Shown here: in pieces, positions 25,372-33,638 of the stretch | Position numbering within the stretch: position 1 is the first letter of the stretch | How the letters are laid out: each line of letters starts with the position of its first letter | Translations under genes and position numbers: made by a program | Source of the DNA: CAMLFJ01 sp035524955 | GTDB taxonomy: Bacteria > Methylomirabilota > Methylomirabilia > Rokubacteriales > CSP1-6 | DNA: 64,000 bases | Reading direction: 5' to 3' | Assembly (NCBI GenBank): GCA_035524955.1 | Contig: DATLFG010000057.1 | Span: 15,719 to 79,718, forward strand | The notes under the pieces: model-generated | Seen by the model: the letters and a program-made list of their open reading frames with translations, nothing else | What the model was told of the DNA's origin: nothing | The model's database searches: none

Positions 25372-25689
25372 TTAGTCGAACAGGGTCGTGAAGAAATTCT
25401 TCACGCCATGGCCGAACGATACGGCCCCCTCCTTCGTCCTGGCCCAGGCCGACTTGGCCTCGGGCTCCGCCGCCCGGCCCGCGTCCTTGATCTTCTCGCC
25501 CGCCGTCTCGGCGCCGCCGACGACGGTCTTGCCGATCCCCTTGGCCGTGTCCTGCACCCCCTGCCCGATCTGCCGGGCGCCGCTCTCCACCTGCTGCGCG
25601 CCCTCCTTCGCCTTGCTGTCGTCCGCCATCGCCGGCGGCACCGCCGTCAGCGCCAGCATGAGGACGATGCCCGTGATCGCCTTCTTCAT
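25372..25689 (-). CDS. Small exported protein, amphipathic repeat type
   Basis: A 105-aa protein with a clean signal peptide (MKKAITGIVLMLALTAVPPA then MADD). The mature part is helical with Gly/Ala/Lys/Gln repeats such as VESGARQIGQGVQDTAKGIG and AGEKIKDAG, reminiscent of LEA-like or YtxH-like stress proteins. AAGGAGG lies 9 nt before ATG 25689. The plus-strand gap 25232-25371 before it contains nothing I recognise. No function can be assigned. Confidence 0.75.
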   Translation of the reverse strand: MKKAITGIVLMLALTAVPPAMADDSKAKEGAQQVESGARQIGQGVQDTAKGIGKTVVGGAETAGEKIKDAGRAAEPEAKSAWARTKEGAVSFGHGVKNFFTTLFD

Positions 25690-25842
25690 CTCGCCCGCCT
25701 CCTTGCTTCGTCGGGGTAACACGGTGACTCGCGGGAAAGTTCAGGGCAACCCACATGCCACCGCAGTGCCGCCGCCGCGGTGGCAATCGCGCGCTAACCG
25801 GGCGTTTTACCCCTCATGCGCGGGAACGGGGCTGGGAGGAAT

Positions 25843-25859
25843 TACACGACGCGTGTAAG
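25843..25859. other. Short perfect inverted repeat
   Basis: TTACACG-ACG-CGTGTAA lies 2 nt beyond the stop codon of the PPOX gene and in the 172-bp gap upstream of the small exported gene. No T-run follows on either strand, so it looks more like an operator or weak hairpin than a classical terminator. Confidence 0.4.
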
Positions 25860-25861
25860 GA

Positions 25862-26260
25862 TTACCAGGAGAAGACGTGGGTGGGCGTCAGCTCCACGAT
25901 CACCGAGTCGGACTCGCCGAGTGCCGCCTCGCGCGGATACTGCGGGTACTTCGCGTAGAGACGACGGCGAAGGCCCCGGAAGCGCGGGCCCCGCTCGATG
26001 ATCCGCGCGGTGCCCTGCACCAGAAGCCCCTGGATCCGGTCCCAGTCGTCCGAGTAGAGATCCACGGTCAGGGCCAGCTTCGGGTTGGCGCGGAGGTTGA
26101 GCACCTTGCGCCCCTTCTTGCCCGACGCGAAGTAGATCTTCTCGCCGAGGAGGATCTGGCAGACCGGCACGAGGTGCGGCATGCCCGCCGCGCCCACCGT
26201 GGCGACGCGCGCCACGCGCTCCCACCGGATCAGCTTCGCCTGCGCCTTGGTCAGTCGCAT
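25862..26260 (-). CDS. Pyridoxamine 5'-phosphate oxidase-like (F420/FMN) protein
   Basis: A 132-aa split-barrel flavin/F420-binding protein. VARVATVGAAGMPHLVPVCQ, KIYFASGKKGRKVLNLRANP and VQGTARIIERG are typical of PPOX-class F420-dependent oxidoreductases. GGAGGAG precedes ATG 26260; the frame is open further upstream but only this start gives the family N-terminus. Divergent from the small basic protein gene. Confidence 0.87.
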   Translation of the reverse strand: MRLTKAQAKLIRWERVARVATVGAAGMPHLVPVCQILLGEKIYFASGKKGRKVLNLRANPKLALTVDLYSDDWDRIQGLLVQGTARIIERGPRFRGLRRRLYAKYPQYPREAALGESDSVIVELTPTHVFSW

Positions 26261-26334
26261 GGAATTGCTCCTCCGTGGTGTCAGTGTATTCGACGCATTG
26301 ACCGCGACGAGAGCATTGATGTAGATTCGGCCGC

Positions 26335-26532
26335 ATGAAAAGCAAGAGCGCTTCCAAAAAGCCGAAGACGTCGCCCGCTCGCGCCAAGGCCAAGCCGGCC
26401 AAGAAGCCGGCCGCAAAGGCCGCCGCCAAGCGCACCACCGCGAAGGCCGCCCCCGCGGCGCCCCGCCCCGACCCCTACACCCCGAAGCCGATCGAGGGGA
26501 TAGGCTGGGCCCCCTTCCGCTACACCCGGTAG
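26335..26532 (+). CDS. Lysine/alanine-rich basic protein (histone H1-like)
   Basis: A 65-aa protein. The first about 45 residues are almost entirely Lys, Ala, Pro, Ser, Thr and Arg in KPAKKPAAKAAAK-type repeats, like bacterial histone H1 homologues and the HU/AlgP tails. The last 20 residues (KPIEGIGWAPFRYTR) are hydrophobic and acidic and look like a conserved tag. Probable nucleic-acid binding is inferred from composition. Immediately upstream of a lipoprotein gene. Confidence 0.65.
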   Translation: MKSKSASKKPKTSPARAKAKPAKKPAAKAAAKRTTAKAAPAAPRPDPYTPKPIEGIGWAPFRYTR

Positions 26533-26537
26533 CCCGC

Positions 26538-27308
26538 CTGGCTCGGGGAGCCGCGCTCGGGGCCCTGATCCTCCTGCTGGCCGGGGGCTGCTCGGGGTTC
26601 GAGCGGGCCGGCAAGAGCTGGTGGGAGCTGCGGCGGGATTCCTCCGGCCAGGCGCCGGATCCCGCCGAGACATCCGACGCCGTCGTCCAGGTCTACGCCG
26701 CCCGGACCGTGGGGTGGCGGGGCGTGATGGCCGTCCATAGCTGGATCTCGCTCAAGCCGAGCGGCGCGCCGGCCTATACCCGCTACGAGGTCATGGGCTG
26801 GGGCGTCGGCAACGGGGCGCCGGCGGTGCGGGTGAACCGGAGCGGGCCGGACAACTACTGGTTCGGGAGCCGGCCCGAGCGCCTGGTGGACCGGCGGGGC
26901 GAGGGCGTGGACGAGCTGATCGCCCGGATCCAGGCCGCGGTCGAGGCCTACCCCTACCCGACGAGCTACCGCACGTGGCCGGGCCCCAACAGCAATACGT
27001 TCGTTGCCTACCTGGGGCGGGCCGTGCCCGAGCTACGCCTCGATCTGCCCGCCACCGCGATCGGCAAGGACTTCATCCCGGGCGGCATGCCGGTGGCCAT
27101 GAGCCCCAGCGGCACCGGGGTCCAGGTCTCGCTCTTCGGGCTGCTCGGCCTCCTGGCCGGCGTGGAGGAGGGCGTGGAGCTGAACCTGCTGAGCCTGACC
27201 TTCGGGGTCGACGTCAAGCGCCCGGCGCTGAAGCTGCCGATCGTGGGGCGGGTCGGATTCAGCCGGTACCCTGACTGCCCCTGCCCTCCGTGCCCATGCC
27301 CTCCGTAA
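26538..27308 (+). CDS. DUF3750-like lipoprotein
   Basis: A roughly 256-aa protein. The frame upstream of the first GTG (26709) encodes ALGALILLLAGGCSGFERAG, a lipoprotein signal with lipobox cysteine codon at 26589. The gene therefore begins earlier than 26709, probably at CTG 26538 just after the basic-protein stop. The mature part has AVHSWISLKPSGAPAYTRYEVMGWG, YPTSYRTWPGPNSNTFVAYLGR and IGKDFIPGGMP, matching DUF3750. The C-terminus (DCPCPPCPCPP) is a two-unit 15-bp repeat. Its 3' end overlaps the convergent phosphotransferase gene by 50 bp. The exact start is uncertain. Confidence 0.72.
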   Translation: MARGAALGALILLLAGGCSGFERAGKSWWELRRDSSGQAPDPAETSDAVVQVYAARTVGWRGVMAVHSWISLKPSGAPAYTRYEVMGWGVGNGAPAVRVNRSGPDNYWFGSRPERLVDRRGEGVDELIARIQAAVEAYPYPTSYRTWPGPNSNTFVAYLGRAVPELRLDLPATAIGKDFIPGGMPVAMSPSGTGVQVSLFGLLGLLAGVEEGVELNLLSLTFGVDVKRPALKLPIVGRVGFSRYPDCPCPPCPCPP

Positions 27309-28395
27309 TGGTCGCCCAGCCCGCCTCGGCCAGGGGCCGCGCCCGCTCCCCCCGCGAGCGGGCGTTGGGATCGTTGGCGGTGCCCGCGATCACGCGCCCC
27401 ATGATGCCCTGGGCGATGGCGGCCAGCCGGAACATCGCGAAGGCCAGGTAGAACTCCCAGTCGGGAATGCCCGCGCGCCCGGTCCGGCGACAGTAGGTCG
27501 CCACGTAGTCCGCCTCGGTCGGCAGCCCGAGCGCGGCGAGGTCGGCCCCCAGCACGCCGCCCAGGGTGCTGGGGGCGAGCCGGTACGGCATGCAGTTGTA
27601 GGCCAGATCGGCCAGCGGGCTGCCGAGCGTGGACAGCTCCCAGTCCAGCACCGCCACCACCCGCGGCTCCGTCGGGTGGACGATCAGGTTCCCCGGCCGG
27701 AAATCCCCGTGGACGACCGTGGTCTGCTCGTCGGCCGGCACGTGCTCGGGCAGCCAGGCGATCAGCTGCTCCATGGCCGCGATGCGCTCCGTCTCCGAGG
27801 CGCGGTACTGCGTCGTCCAGCGGTGGATCTGCCGCGCGAAGTAGTTCCCGGGCCGGCCGTAGTCGGTGAGCCCGGTGGCCTCGAGATCCACGGTGTGCAG
27901 CCGCGCGAGCACCTCGTTCATGGAGTCGTAGATGCACCCGCGATCGCCCGGGCTCACCCCGGGGAGCAACGGGTCCGCCATGACCCGCCCCGACACCCAC
28001 TCCATGATGAAGAACGCGGTGCCGATCACCGCGCCGTCCTCGCAGAGCGCGTAGGTGCGCGGCACCGGGACCGTGGTCCGCGCCAGCGCGGTGATGATGC
28101 GGTACTCGCGATCCACCGCGTGGGCGGAGGGCAGGAGCTTGCCGGGGGGCTTGCGGCGCAGCACGTAGTCGCCGCTCGGCGAGGTCAGGCGATAGGTCGG
28201 GTTGGACTGCCCGCCCTGGAACTGGCTCACCGTGACCGGCCCGTAGAACCCCGCCACGTGCCGAGCCATGTACCGCTCGAGCGTGGCCACGTCGAAGCGG
28301 TGCGTCTCGCGCACCGGTACGGTGTCGGCGGTCGAGGTGATGTCGGCGGTCGGGCGCGCGCGGCGTTGAGCGTCGATCGACTGGTCCATGGCCAA
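27259..28395 (-). CDS. Phosphotransferase family protein (APH/ACAD11-like)
   Basis: A 378-aa aminoglycoside-phosphotransferase/choline-kinase-fold protein. The nucleotide-binding strand is SQFQGGQSNPTYRLTSPSGDYVLRRKPPGKLL, the catalytic loop is VVHGDFRPGNLIV, and the Mg2+ motif is AVLDWELSTLGSPLADLAYN. This branch resembles the kinase domain of ACAD11 and is often found with fatty-acid or hydroxyacid catabolism. Its last 16 or so residues overlap the convergent lipoprotein gene. Confidence 0.88.
   Translation of the reverse strand: MAMDQSIDAQRRARPTADITSTADTVPVRETHRFDVATLERYMARHVAGFYGPVTVSQFQGGQSNPTYRLTSPSGDYVLRRKPPGKLLPSAHAVDREYRIITALARTTVPVPRTYALCEDGAVIGTAFFIMEWVSGRVMADPLLPGVSPGDRGCIYDSMNEVLARLHTVDLEATGLTDYGRPGNYFARQIHRWTTQYRASETERIAAMEQLIAWLPEHVPADEQTTVVHGDFRPGNLIVHPTEPRVVAVLDWELSTLGSPLADLAYNCMPYRLAPSTLGGVLGADLAALGLPTEADYVATYCRRTGRAGIPDWEFYLAFAMFRLAAIAQGIMGRVIAGTANDPNARSRGERARPLAEAGWATITEGMGTEGRGSQGTG
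27276..27305. repeat. Two-unit 15-bp tandem repeat in overlapping gene ends
   Basis: TGCCCCTGCCCTCCG and TGCCCATGCCCTCCG, one mismatch. It encodes the PCPP tail of the lipoprotein on the plus strand and the EGMGTEGRG tail of the phosphotransferase on the minus strand. Confidence 0.8.
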
Positions 28396-28424
28396 CGAGT
28401 CCGGATTATGTCACGACCGGGCGC

Positions 28425-29675
28425 TCAGGGCGCCGGCGGAGTTGACGACGGCCGCGGCGCGGCGGGCGCGGGATACCAGCGTCGCCACGCGTCGGTGAGC
28501 GTCAGGATCAGCACCAGGCCGGCGGCGCCGCCCACCGCGCAGGCGCGGGACACGCCCCAGTGCTCGGCCACCGTGCCCATGATCAGCGCTCCGATCGGCG
28601 TCATCCCCGCGAAGACGAGGGCGTAGAGGCCCATCACGCGCCCCCGTAGCTCGTCGGGCACCGCGATCTGCACGGTGGTATTGCAGCTCGTCATGAAGAC
28701 GATCTGCGCGAAGCCGAGCGCCACCAGCACCGTCGCGGTCAGGCCGAAGTGGCGCGCGGTCGAGAGCACGAGCACCAGCGCCGCCGCGGCCAGCGCGGAA
28801 CCCACCACCAGCGCGAGCGGCGGGCGCCGGACGGACAGGGCCGCCACCGCGAGCGCGCCCGCCACCGCGCCGACGCCGAGCGCGGCCATCAGGAGGCCGA
28901 AGCCGTGCGCGCCCTCGTGCAGCACATCGCGGGCGATCAGGGGCACCAGCACGTTCATGTTGACCACGAAGAGGCCCATCACCGTGAGGAGCGCCATGAC
29001 GAGCGCGACGCGCTGCGTGCCCGCCGCGTAGCGTACCCCCTCCACGATCTCGGCCCGGAGGCCCACGCCGCGGCGCGGGCTTGGCGCGCCCTCGGTGCGG
29101 ATGGCCGCGAGGGCCGTGAGCACCGCGATGAAGCTCGCCCCGTTCATCAGGAAGGCGGCCGCGGTGCCGTAGCGCGCCACGAGCAGGCCCGCCATCGCGG
29201 GGCCGACCACCCGGGCGCCGTTGAACACCGCCGAGTTCAGCGCGATCGCGTTCATGAGATCGCCGCGGGGCACGAGGTGGGCGACGAAGGACTGGCGCGA
29301 CGGCATGTCGAGCGTGGTGGCGAGCCCGTAGAGCGCGGCCAGCACCGCCACGTGCCAGAACTGCACGTGCCCGCTCCACACCAGGGCGGCCAGCGTGAAG
29401 GCCTGCAGCATCAGCGCAGCCTGCGTGCCGAGGAGCAGCCGTCGCTTGCGCACCCGATCGCTGATCGCCCCGGACAGGAACGAGAAGAGCAGGATGGGAC
29501 CGAACTGGAGCGCGCCGATCAGGCCGAGGCGAAACGGAGAGTTCGTGAGCTCGAGCACGAGCCACGCCTGTCCGACGCTCTGCATCCAGGTGCCGATGAG
29601 GGAGACGAGCTGCCCGCACCAGAAGAGGCGGAAATCCCGGTGGCCGAGGGCGCGCAGCCCGGCGGGGAGGGCCAT
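28425..29675 (-). CDS. MFS transporter (EntS/DUF894-like exporter)
   Basis: A 416-aa 12-helix major facilitator. FRLFWCGQLVSLIGTWMQSVGQAWLV at the N-terminus and SDRVRKRRLLLG (motif A) place it in the multidrug/enterobactin exporter-like branch. PDELRGRVMGLYAL is the second-half equivalent. Its ATG is only 15 bp from the divergent yqgE start. Confidence 0.9.
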   Translation of the reverse strand: MALPAGLRALGHRDFRLFWCGQLVSLIGTWMQSVGQAWLVLELTNSPFRLGLIGALQFGPILLFSFLSGAISDRVRKRRLLLGTQAALMLQAFTLAALVWSGHVQFWHVAVLAALYGLATTLDMPSRQSFVAHLVPRGDLMNAIALNSAVFNGARVVGPAMAGLLVARYGTAAAFLMNGASFIAVLTALAAIRTEGAPSPRRGVGLRAEIVEGVRYAAGTQRVALVMALLTVMGLFVVNMNVLVPLIARDVLHEGAHGFGLLMAALGVGAVAGALAVAALSVRRPPLALVVGSALAAAALVLVLSTARHFGLTATVLVALGFAQIVFMTSCNTTVQIAVPDELRGRVMGLYALVFAGMTPIGALIMGTVAEHWGVSRACAVGGAAGLVLILTLTDAWRRWYPAPAAPRPSSTPPAP

Positions 29676-29690
29676 TCGCTATACTGTGCC

Positions 29691-30347
29691 ATGCCTTCCG
29701 CTCGTCTGCTTCGGCGCGCCGCCGCCGTGCTCGGGGTGCTGGCCGGGCTGGCGTGGGCGGGCGAGGCGCCGTCGAGCCCGCCCACGGCCCGCGCCGAGCG
29801 CGCGATCGCCCAGGCCGGGCCGAGCCTCGCCGGGCAGCTCCTGGTGGCCACCGAGACGCTGCGGGACCCGCGCTTCGCGCGAACCGTCATCTACATGGTC
29901 CGGCACGACGCGACGGGCGCGATGGGCCTGGCCGTCAACCGGCCCGTCCGCGACCTGCCGCTGGCGGCCCTGCTGCGGAAGTTCGGCCGCGACGACCGCG
30001 GCGCCAGCGGCAGCGTGCGCGCGCACTACGGCGGGCCGGTCGAGATCGGGCAGGGGTTCGTCCTGCACACCGCGGAGTACGCCACGCAGGGAACCGAGCC
30101 CGTCGCGGGGGACGTCGCGCTCACGCCCGGCCCCGGTGTGCTCGACGCGCTGGGCGACATCGCGCGCGGCGCCGGGCCGCGCAAGTCGCTCTTCGCGCTG
30201 GGCTACGCGGGCTGGGCCCCGGACCAGCTCGAGCGCGAGATCGAGGAGGGCGCCTGGATCACGGTACCCGCCGACGAGGCCCTCCTCTTCGACGAGGACC
30301 ACGCCCGCAAGTGGGACCGCGCCATGTCCCGTCGCCTCACCATCTAG
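29691..30347 (+). CDS. YqgE/AlgH family protein with N-terminal signal-like segment
   Basis: A 218-aa DUF179 protein. The conserved body starts LAGQLLVATETLRDPRFART and includes HDATGAMGLAVNRP, YGGPVEIGQGFVLHT and ALGYAGWAPDQLEREIEEGAW. Ordinary YqgE proteins begin at this point and are cytosolic. Here an extra about 45 residues, LLRRAAAVLGVLAGLAWAGE, look like a signal peptide or membrane anchor. Family function is not settled. ATG 29691 is supported because the basic-hydrophobic leader continues in frame. Confidence 0.85.
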   Translation: MPSARLLRRAAAVLGVLAGLAWAGEAPSSPPTARAERAIAQAGPSLAGQLLVATETLRDPRFARTVIYMVRHDATGAMGLAVNRPVRDLPLAALLRKFGRDDRGASGSVRAHYGGPVEIGQGFVLHTAEYATQGTEPVAGDVALTPGPGVLDALGDIARGAGPRKSLFALGYAGWAPDQLEREIEEGAWITVPADEALLFDEDHARKWDRAMSRRLTI

Positions 30348-30388
30348 CTCTGGGGTCCCCGCTCACCCAATGTAAGACCTGACCTCGG

Positions 30389-31996
30389 CTAGTGCGACTT
30401 GCCGGCGGTGTAGGTGGGGGCGGGGAGGCCGTCGATGGCGACGTTGATGACGGCGGGGATGCCGGCGCGCAGCGCGCGGTCGAGGGCGGGCTCGAGGTCG
30501 GCCGCGCGCTCCACGTGCTCGCCGTGGGCGCCGAGCGCGGCCGCGAGCTGGTCGTAGCGCCGTGGGGCCAGCTCGCAGCCCACCGTGCGATCGGCGCCGT
30601 AGTGCTGGATCTGGAGCTGGTGCTCCGCGTTCCAGCGCGCGTCGTTGCCGATCACGGTCACCACCGGCAGCCGGTAGCGCGCCGCGGTGTCGAGCTCGAA
30701 GGCATGGAAGCCGAAGGTGCCGTCCCCGAGCGCCGCGATCACCGGCCGGTCGGGATGGCGGAGCCTGGCCGCGATCGCCATCGGGATCGCGCTGCCGATG
30801 GAGCCGGCCGGGCCGTTGATCAGCCGCGTCCCCGCCTCGACCCCGGCCTGGACCCACTGGCCGAACTCTCCGCCGTCGGCGACCAGGACGGCGCCCCGAT
30901 CGAGATGCGGCTGGAGCGCCGCGCAGACCCGGAGCGGGTGGATCGGCGTCCGCGCCGACCGCCGCGCCTCGGCCCACGGGGCGGGCGCCGTCGCCTGCGC
31001 GCGCGTGACCTCGTCACCCCACGTGCGATGGCCCCAGGCCCGCCCGCGGGCGGCGGCCGCGAGCTGATCGGCCACCACCGCCGGATCCGCGACGATGCCG
31101 AGCGCCGCGCCCGCGCGCAGGGAGGCCGCGTCGGCGTCCACCTGGATGACGCGGCAGCCCGCGGCCACCGCGGGGGCCTGCGCGAAGCGGACCACGAAGT
31201 CCGGCTTCTTGCCCAGGAGCAGGAGCAGGTCGGCCTGCCCGAGCAGCGGAGCGGCCAGGTGCAGCCACGGGTCGTTGAACCCCCGCGGGCTCTCCATGGG
31301 CAGCGCGGGCACGCCGGTAACCTCGCCGAGCCGCGCGACGGCGGCCCGCCGCGGCCCGCGCGCCATCGCGCCGCCCAGCAGGATCACCGGCCGCCGCGCC
31401 GCGGCGAGCAGCGCGAACGCCTGCTCCACCTCCGCGGCCGAGGCCGCCACCGGCGGCTCGCGCCGCGGCGCCCGCGCGCCGTCACCCAGGGCCACCGTCG
31501 CCTCGAGCAGGTCGCCGGGCAGGCTCACGTGCACGGGCCCGGGCCGCCCGCTCCGCGCCAGCTCCAGCGCGGTCGCGATGTCCTCGCCCAGGCGCGCGGC
31601 GTCCTTCGCCATCCACGAGGCCTTGCAGACCGGTGCGGCCACCGCGGCCTGATCCATCTCCTGGAAGGCGCCGCGGCCGAGCTGCGTGGTGGGCGCGTGC
31701 CCGCTCAGCAGCACCACCGGCGACTCGGCCATCAGCGCGCCGTAGAGCGCCGAGATCGCGTTGCAGTGGCCGGGCCCGGCGGTGACGAGGGCCACGCCCG
31801 GGTCCTCGGTGAGCCGGCCCCACGCGTCCGCCATGTGCACGGCCGCCGCCTCGTGCCGTGTGTGGAGGATCGAGAGGCCGCGGCCCAGCGTGGCGTCGTA
31901 GAGCGAGAGGATCTGGTTGCCCGACAGCGAGAAGAGATGCCGGACGCCGGCGGCGGCCAGCGCTTCCACGACCAGGTCCGCGCCGGTCCGGGTCAC
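30389..31996 (-). CDS. Thiamine pyrophosphate-dependent enzyme (acetolactate synthase-like)
   Basis: A 535-aa ThDP enzyme of the acetolactate synthase/2-hydroxyacyl-CoA lyase/oxalyl-CoA decarboxylase group. The activating glutamate is in HTRHEAAAVHMAD, the central domain is intact, and the ThDP motif is ALGDGTFGFHAFE ... VIGNDARWN. No small regulatory subunit is next to it, so it is probably not the biosynthetic AHAS. It lies 7 nt downstream of the PLP enzyme gene and is the last gene of that operon. Confidence 0.88.
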   Translation of the reverse strand: MTRTGADLVVEALAAAGVRHLFSLSGNQILSLYDATLGRGLSILHTRHEAAAVHMADAWGRLTEDPGVALVTAGPGHCNAISALYGALMAESPVVLLSGHAPTTQLGRGAFQEMDQAAVAAPVCKASWMAKDAARLGEDIATALELARSGRPGPVHVSLPGDLLEATVALGDGARAPRREPPVAASAAEVEQAFALLAAARRPVILLGGAMARGPRRAAVARLGEVTGVPALPMESPRGFNDPWLHLAAPLLGQADLLLLLGKKPDFVVRFAQAPAVAAGCRVIQVDADAASLRAGAALGIVADPAVVADQLAAAARGRAWGHRTWGDEVTRAQATAPAPWAEARRSARTPIHPLRVCAALQPHLDRGAVLVADGGEFGQWVQAGVEAGTRLINGPAGSIGSAIPMAIAARLRHPDRPVIAALGDGTFGFHAFELDTAARYRLPVVTVIGNDARWNAEHQLQIQHYGADRTVGCELAPRRYDQLAAALGAHGEHVERAADLEPALDRALRAGIPAVINVAIDGLPAPTYTAGKSH

Positions 31997-32003
31997 GCGG
32001 CCC

Positions 32004-33065
32004 TCACTGCACGCGGCCGCGGGCGGCCACCGGCCAGGCGACCTCGACCCGCCCGTTCCGCACCCCGTAGACCTCGTCCACCATGTTGGTGACCACGCAG
32101 CAGTGGTTGGGCACCACGTTCACCACCTCGCCCACCTTCGGCCGCTCCACGCAGGCCGAGAAATCCACCACCGCATGCTCCTCGGAGAGATGGGCCACGT
32201 GCGCTTCCGGGTACTCCATGACGTGGCCGTAGCCCTTCATGTGGTAGAGGTCCGAGGTGAGCACCTTGCTCCCCGCGTCGAGCACGCCGCGGTCGGCGGT
32301 CGGGCGGCTCACCACGGTGGCGCGCACCCGCATCGCGCACTGCTCCCACGTGGCGGTGCCGCTCGACACCACCATCGCGTCGTTGTAGACGCAGGTGCCC
32401 GCGCGGTGCTCGGTCAGCATTGGGAAGCGGTCCACCGTGGCGAGCGCGGGCGTGCCCCCGCCCGAGACCACCGGCACCGGGATGCCGTCCTGCTTGAACA
32501 GGGCGAGCGCCCGCTCGAAGAACTCCCGGGTGTCGGGATCGCGATTGGGGAAGGTCATGAGCCCCTTGAAGTGCAGGCCCGGGAGCTTCCGCGCGAGGCG
32601 GGCCAGCGCGAAGGCTTCGTCGGGCGTCTGCGCGCCGGTGCGCCGGAAGCCGGTGTCGCACTCGACGAGGAACTCGAGGTCCAGGTGGTGGCGGGCGGCC
32701 GCCGCGGAGAGCTCGCGGGCCACCACCTCGTTGTCGAACACCACCGTGAGCCGCGGCACCCGGCGCGCGAGCGCCATCAGCCGCTCGGTCTTGGCGGCGC
32801 CGAGGATGTTGTAGGTGAGCAGCACGTCGTCGGCCACCTTGGCGTCGGCGAAGACCTCCACCTCGCCCAGCTTCTGGCAGGTGATACCGACCGCGCCCGC
32901 CGCCATCTGCATCTGGCCGATGGCGGGGATCTTGTGCGTCTTGATGTGGGGGCGGTTGCCGAGACCGTGCCGGGTCAGGTGCGCCTGCACGCGGCGGATA
33001 TTGTCCGCCATCACGTCCAGGTGGACCGTCACGGCGGGTGTCTCGAGCTCGGTGATCGCGGTCAT
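32004..33065 (-). CDS. D-threonine aldolase-like fold-III PLP enzyme (DSD1 family)
   Basis: A 353-aa alanine-racemase-N-fold enzyme. The PLP lysine lies in RPHIKTHK (38-45), VECDTGFRRTGA and VVSGGGTPAL follow, and the metal-binding C-terminal VPNHCCVVTNMVDEV has the His-x-Cys pair of D-threonine aldolases and D-serine dehydratases. It acts on D-3-hydroxy amino acids. Its start overlaps a 32-aa ORF (ATGA). A RidA gene, whose family clears reactive enamines from PLP enzymes, is divergent about 570 bp away. Confidence 0.9.
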   Translation of the reverse strand: MTAITELETPAVTVHLDVMADNIRRVQAHLTRHGLGNRPHIKTHKIPAIGQMQMAAGAVGITCQKLGEVEVFADAKVADDVLLTYNILGAAKTERLMALARRVPRLTVVFDNEVVARELSAAAARHHLDLEFLVECDTGFRRTGAQTPDEAFALARLARKLPGLHFKGLMTFPNRDPDTREFFERALALFKQDGIPVPVVSGGGTPALATVDRFPMLTEHRAGTCVYNDAMVVSSGTATWEQCAMRVRATVVSRPTADRGVLDAGSKVLTSDLYHMKGYGHVMEYPEAHVAHLSEEHAVVDFSACVERPKVGEVVNVVPNHCCVVTNMVDEVYGVRNGRVEVAWPVAARGRVQ

Positions 33066-33160
33066 GGGCGCATCCTCCGAAGGGTGGCCTGATGGCGGAT
33101 GGGGGCCGGCCGGGTGGAGACGGTGCGGAAGACGACCGCGGGCGGCGTGGCCTCGATCAT
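33062..33160 (-). CDS. Putative 32-aa ORF coupled to the PLP-enzyme gene
   Basis: ATG 33160 follows an AGGAG site that overlaps the stop of the lipoprotein gene (TAGGAG, 6-7 nt spacing). The frame reads MIEATPPAVVFRTVSTRPAP and on for 32 codons, ending in a TGA that overlaps the ATG of the aldolase gene as ATGA. The good ribosome-binding site and the overlaps suggest real translation, as a coupling leader or a degraded gene end. No homology recognised. Confidence 0.4.
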   Translation of the reverse strand: MIEATPPAVVFRTVSTRPAPIRHQATLRRMRP

Positions 33161-33168
33161 GCGATCTC

Positions 33169-33528
33169 CTACGGCGCGGTGACGGTCACGCCGCCGCCGC
33201 TCGAGGTCACGGTGAACGAGGCGTCGCCCTGGCGCGTGTAGACGTAGGCGGTCCACCCGGGGGGCGGCGTCGGGATGGAGCCGAGCATCGGCCCGCACGG
33301 CGCGCCGCCGACCATGGTCTGGGTGGTCAGCGCCTCCAGGGATTCGGGCAGCCCTCCGCCGCAGCTCGCCCGATAGGTGTTCACCGCGGTCGCGATCGCC
33401 TGCGCGTCGGCGCGGGCCTTCGTGGCGCGGGCCATCGGCAGGTCCTCGCGTACCATCTTCTCCTCGCGCTCGCACGCGAGCAGCAGCGCCGCGAGCCCCG
33501 CCACGCCCACCGCCCTGCGGATGTCCAC
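33169..33528 (-). CDS. Lipoprotein with pseudopilin (GspG)-like domain
   Basis: A 119-aa protein with a lipoprotein signal (VAGLAALLLAC, Cys at about 19). The rest (ADAQAIATAVNTYRASCGGG, LPESLEALT, GWTAYVYT, SFTVTSSGGG) follows the pattern of the soluble domain of major pseudopilins, without the N-terminal pilin helix. Such a domain anchored by lipid instead of the pilin helix is unusual. Operon leader for the small ORF, aldolase and ThDP enzyme genes. Confidence 0.6.
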   Translation of the reverse strand: MDIRRAVGVAGLAALLLACEREEKMVREDLPMARATKARADAQAIATAVNTYRASCGGGLPESLEALTTQTMVGGAPCGPMLGSIPTPPPGWTAYVYTRQGDASFTVTSSGGGVTVTAP

Positions 33529-33638
33529 CGCCCGTCCTTTCCGCGCGAGAAAACCAGACGCGCCGGCCGAAGTGTGACAGAATCATACGCCGCTCGACCG
33601 GATTCAGCCAGGCCACCCTCAACGACAAGGAGCGCGCG

